Assembly (NCBI RefSeq): GCF_018842675.1
Contig: NZ_JAGTWO010000004.1
Span: 1,798,001 to 1,862,000, forward strand
Source of the DNA: Candidatus Pantoea bituminis
Lineage (GTDB): Bacteria > Pseudomonadota > Gammaproteobacteria > Enterobacterales > Enterobacteriaceae
Direction: 5' to 3'
Length of the DNA: 64,000 bases
In this document: piece by piece, positions 62,386 through 64,000 of the stretch
Position numbering within the stretch: the first letter of the stretch is position 1
How the letters are laid out: each line of letters starts with the position of its first letter
Made by a program: the position numbers and the translations under genes
Notes under the pieces: model-generated
Databases searched by the model: none
What the model saw: the letters and a program-made list of their open reading frames with translations, nothing else
Told to the model about the DNA's origin: nothing

Positions 62386-62455
62386 TGTGATCTCCCTCAC
62401 GAACATCTTTGCAAGTCTGCCAGCGCTAATGCGCCACTGGCAGTATGCGGAAGGT
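62386..62455 (+). promoter_or_regulatory. rhaBAD promoter: CRP site and RhaS operator
   Basis: CRP site TGTGATCTCCCTCACG at 62386-62401 (TGTGA-N6-TCAC, 9 of 10). RhaS half-sites ATCTTTGCAAGTCTGCC (62405-62421) and GGCAGTATGCGGAAGGT (62439-62455). With a start about 24 bases before the ATG, as in E. coli, the CRP centre falls near -93, the known E. coli position. The divergent rhaS promoter shares the 293-bp gap. Confidence 0.85.
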
Positions 62456-62510
62456 GCAGAAAGGGCAAGGTTTCTACTCTGTGAACATCAAATCACAGGA
62501 AGAACACGCC

Positions 62511-63983
62511 ATGAGTAAGCGAAATATCGTTGCCATAGATTTAGGCGCATCCAGTGGACGAGTGATGCTTGCCCACTGGGATGCAGCGACCCGCCATCTC
62601 AATCTGCGTGAAGTCAAACGCTTCGCCAATCAACGTCAACGCCGCGCCGGCTATGACTGTTGGGATGTCGATCAGCTCGAACAGGAGATTCGTGCTGGTC
62701 TGGCCCAGTTAGATCAGGAAGGTATCGTACCCGATAGCATCGGTATTGATACGTGGGGTGTAGACATGGTGCTGCTGAATGCCCAGGGTGAGCGCGTTGG
62801 CGAAGCGGTTAGCTATCGTGATGCACGTACTCACGGCGTGATGGAGCGTGCCCTGCGAGAAGTGGGGAAAAGTGCCATCTACGCACGCACCGGTATTCAG
62901 TTCCTGCCTTTTAATACGCTGTATCAAATGCGTGCGCTGCATGAGTCGCAACCCGACTGGCAAGCTGACGTAGCACATGCCCTGATGATTCCTGATTACC
63001 TGCATTATCGCCTGACTGGCAACATGAACTGGGAATATACCAACGCCACGACGACCCAAATGCTGAATATCGAAAGCGGCGAATGGGATGCCGATTTGCT
63101 GGCATGGGCAGGCGTTGAGGCTAAATGGTTTGGCAAGCCCCAGGCGCCAGGCAACACCATCGGCTTTTGGAAAAGCGCAACCGGCGAACCCATTCCGGTG
63201 ATCGCCGTTGCCACCCATGATACCGCCAGCGCGGTTTTGGCCACGCCGTTGATGCAGGATGATTCCGCTTACCTCAGTTCAGGCACATGGTCATTGATGG
63301 GGTTTGAAAGCTTACAACCTTACGCTTCAGAAGCTGCGATGCGCGCCAATATTACGAATGAAGGTGGCGCAGAAGGGTATCGGGTACTGAAAAATATCAT
63401 GGGTTTATGGCTACTACAGCGAATTTGCAGCGAACTGAATATTGAAGATTTGTGCCAACTGATCGCCGAAACAACACACGAACCCGCCTGCCGCTCGCTG
63501 ATTAACCCTAACCATGCGCGCTTCATCAATCCCGATAGCATGGTTGGTGAAATTCAAAATGCCTGCGCTGAGCAAGGTATGCCCGTTCCGCAATCTGCTG
63601 CTGCTTTAGCCCGCTGCATCTTTGACAGCCTGGCGCTGCTGTATCGTGAAGTGATGGGTGAGCTGGCGACGCTACGTGGACAAAATTTCAGTCAGTTACA
63701 CGTGGTCGGCGGTGGCTGCCAAAACCATTTTCTTAATCAACTTTGTGCCGATGCCTGTGAAATCTCTGTGCTGGCGGGGCCAATTGAAGCCTCAACGCTT
63801 GGCAACGTCGGATGCCAGCTGATCGCGCTCGGCGAACTGACCGACGTGGCGGATTTCCGTCGCTGCGTAGCGAAGAACTTCCCACTCGAAAAATTTGAAC
63901 CGCAAACTAACAGCGCTTTTGGTGCCAGCCAGGCACGCTTCACCGCGCTGAGCCAACCTGCTAAGGAACTCGCTTATGACTAA
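62511..63983 (+). CDS. rhaB: L-rhamnulokinase RhaB
   Basis: FGGY-family sugar kinase phosphorylating L-rhamnulose; 490 residues. Phosphate-binding N-terminal [17 protein letters not shown], catalytic Asp in [12 protein letters not shown], and C-terminal [16 protein letters not shown] 62511 (AGGAAG 8 bases upstream) was chosen over the longer frame. Last codons overlap the rhaA start. Confidence 0.96.
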   Translation: MSKRNIVAIDLGASSGRVMLAHWDAATRHLNLREVKRFANQRQRRAGYDCWDVDQLEQEIRAGLAQLDQEGIVPDSIGIDTWGVDMVLLNAQGERVGEAVSYRDARTHGVMERALREVGKSAIYARTGIQFLPFNTLYQMRALHESQPDWQADVAHALMIPDYLHYRLTGNMNWEYTNATTTQMLNIESGEWDADLLAWAGVEAKWFGKPQAPGNTIGFWKSATGEPIPVIAVATHDTASAVLATPLMQDDSAYLSSGTWSLMGFESLQPYASEAAMRANITNEGGAEGYRVLKNIMGLWLLQRICSELNIEDLCQLIAETTHEPACRSLINPNHARFINPDSMVGEIQNACAEQGMPVPQSAAALARCIFDSLALLYREVMGELATLRGQNFSQLHVVGGGCQNHFLNQLCADACEISVLAGPIEASTLGNVGCQLIALGELTDVADFRRCVAKNFPLEKFEPQTNSAFGASQARFTALSQPAKELAYD

Positions 63984-64000
63984 GCTAATTGAACAAGCCT
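63976..64000 (+). CDS. rhaA: L-rhamnose isomerase RhaA, first codons
   Basis: ATG 63976 overlaps the end of rhaB by 8 bases and reads MTKLIEQA, like the E. coli RhaA N-terminus, before the window ends. Assigned mainly by position in the rhaBAD operon. Confidence 0.85.

Overview
The window is chromosomal DNA of a member of the Enterobacterales. Protein sequences and gene order follow Escherichia coli closely (ycjF-tyrR-tpx-ycjG-mpaA-mppA, zntB-fnrS-ttcA, nifJ remnant-ydbJ-ldhA-ydbH-ynbE-ydbL-azoR-hrpA, ydgD-ydgU-asr, rstB-rstA, ydgI-ydgH-pntAB, uspE-fnr-smrA, rhaT-rhaR-rhaS-rhaBA). Accessory genes in between (M32 carboxypeptidase after rstB, LysR/transporter sets) suggest Erwiniaceae such as Pantoea or Erwinia; this placement is an inference. 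I see no rRNA, tRNA, insertion sequence, prophage or CRISPR array.

Layout. 1-9 kb: conserved core with tyrR regulation, murein-peptide recycling (ycjG, mpaA, mppA), zntB, the FNR-activated small RNA FnrS and ttcA. 9.3-13.3 kb: an accessory nitrogen-scavenging module, with a purine-type deaminase and an NMT1-like binding protein on one strand and an isopenicillin-N-synthase-like dioxygenase on the other. Its 0.5-kb divergent control region carries two sigma-54 promoters facing away from each other, with a tandem NtrC-type enhancer between them. 13.3-24 kb: a decayed nifJ fragment, an MgtC-family gene, ydbJ, ldhA, the YdbH-YnbE-YdbL lipid-transport set, azoR and hrpA. 24-38.7 kb: ydgD/ydgU/asr, the RstAB system, ydgI (arcD), ydgH, pntAB, uspE, fnr and smrA. 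38.7-56.5 kb: accessory catabolic and transport sets (aromatic-acid type LysR and MFS, 2-oxoadipate enzyme YdcJ, DoxX, carboxylesterase, chemoreceptor, aminotransferase plus amino-acid binding protein, pepT, peptide-binding protein, LysR with M20 peptidase and MHS transporter). 56.5-64 kb: aldA, three small genes and the rhamnose regulon.

How genes connect. The rhamnose genes, rhaT and aldA share one operator type (two 17-bp half-sites 17 bp apart), which places lactaldehyde oxidation under rhamnose control. FNR is encoded here together with one of its targets (FnrS) and an apparent autoregulatory box. RstAB lies next to asr, whose promoter carries an RstA-like box.

Data quality. At least 14 genes are split by reading-frame breaks, 23 in all. 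Every one is repaired by adding one base to a homopolymer run, and none needs a base removed. I read these as homopolymer-shortening sequencing errors, not real pseudogenes, and I annotate the full genes across the breaks.
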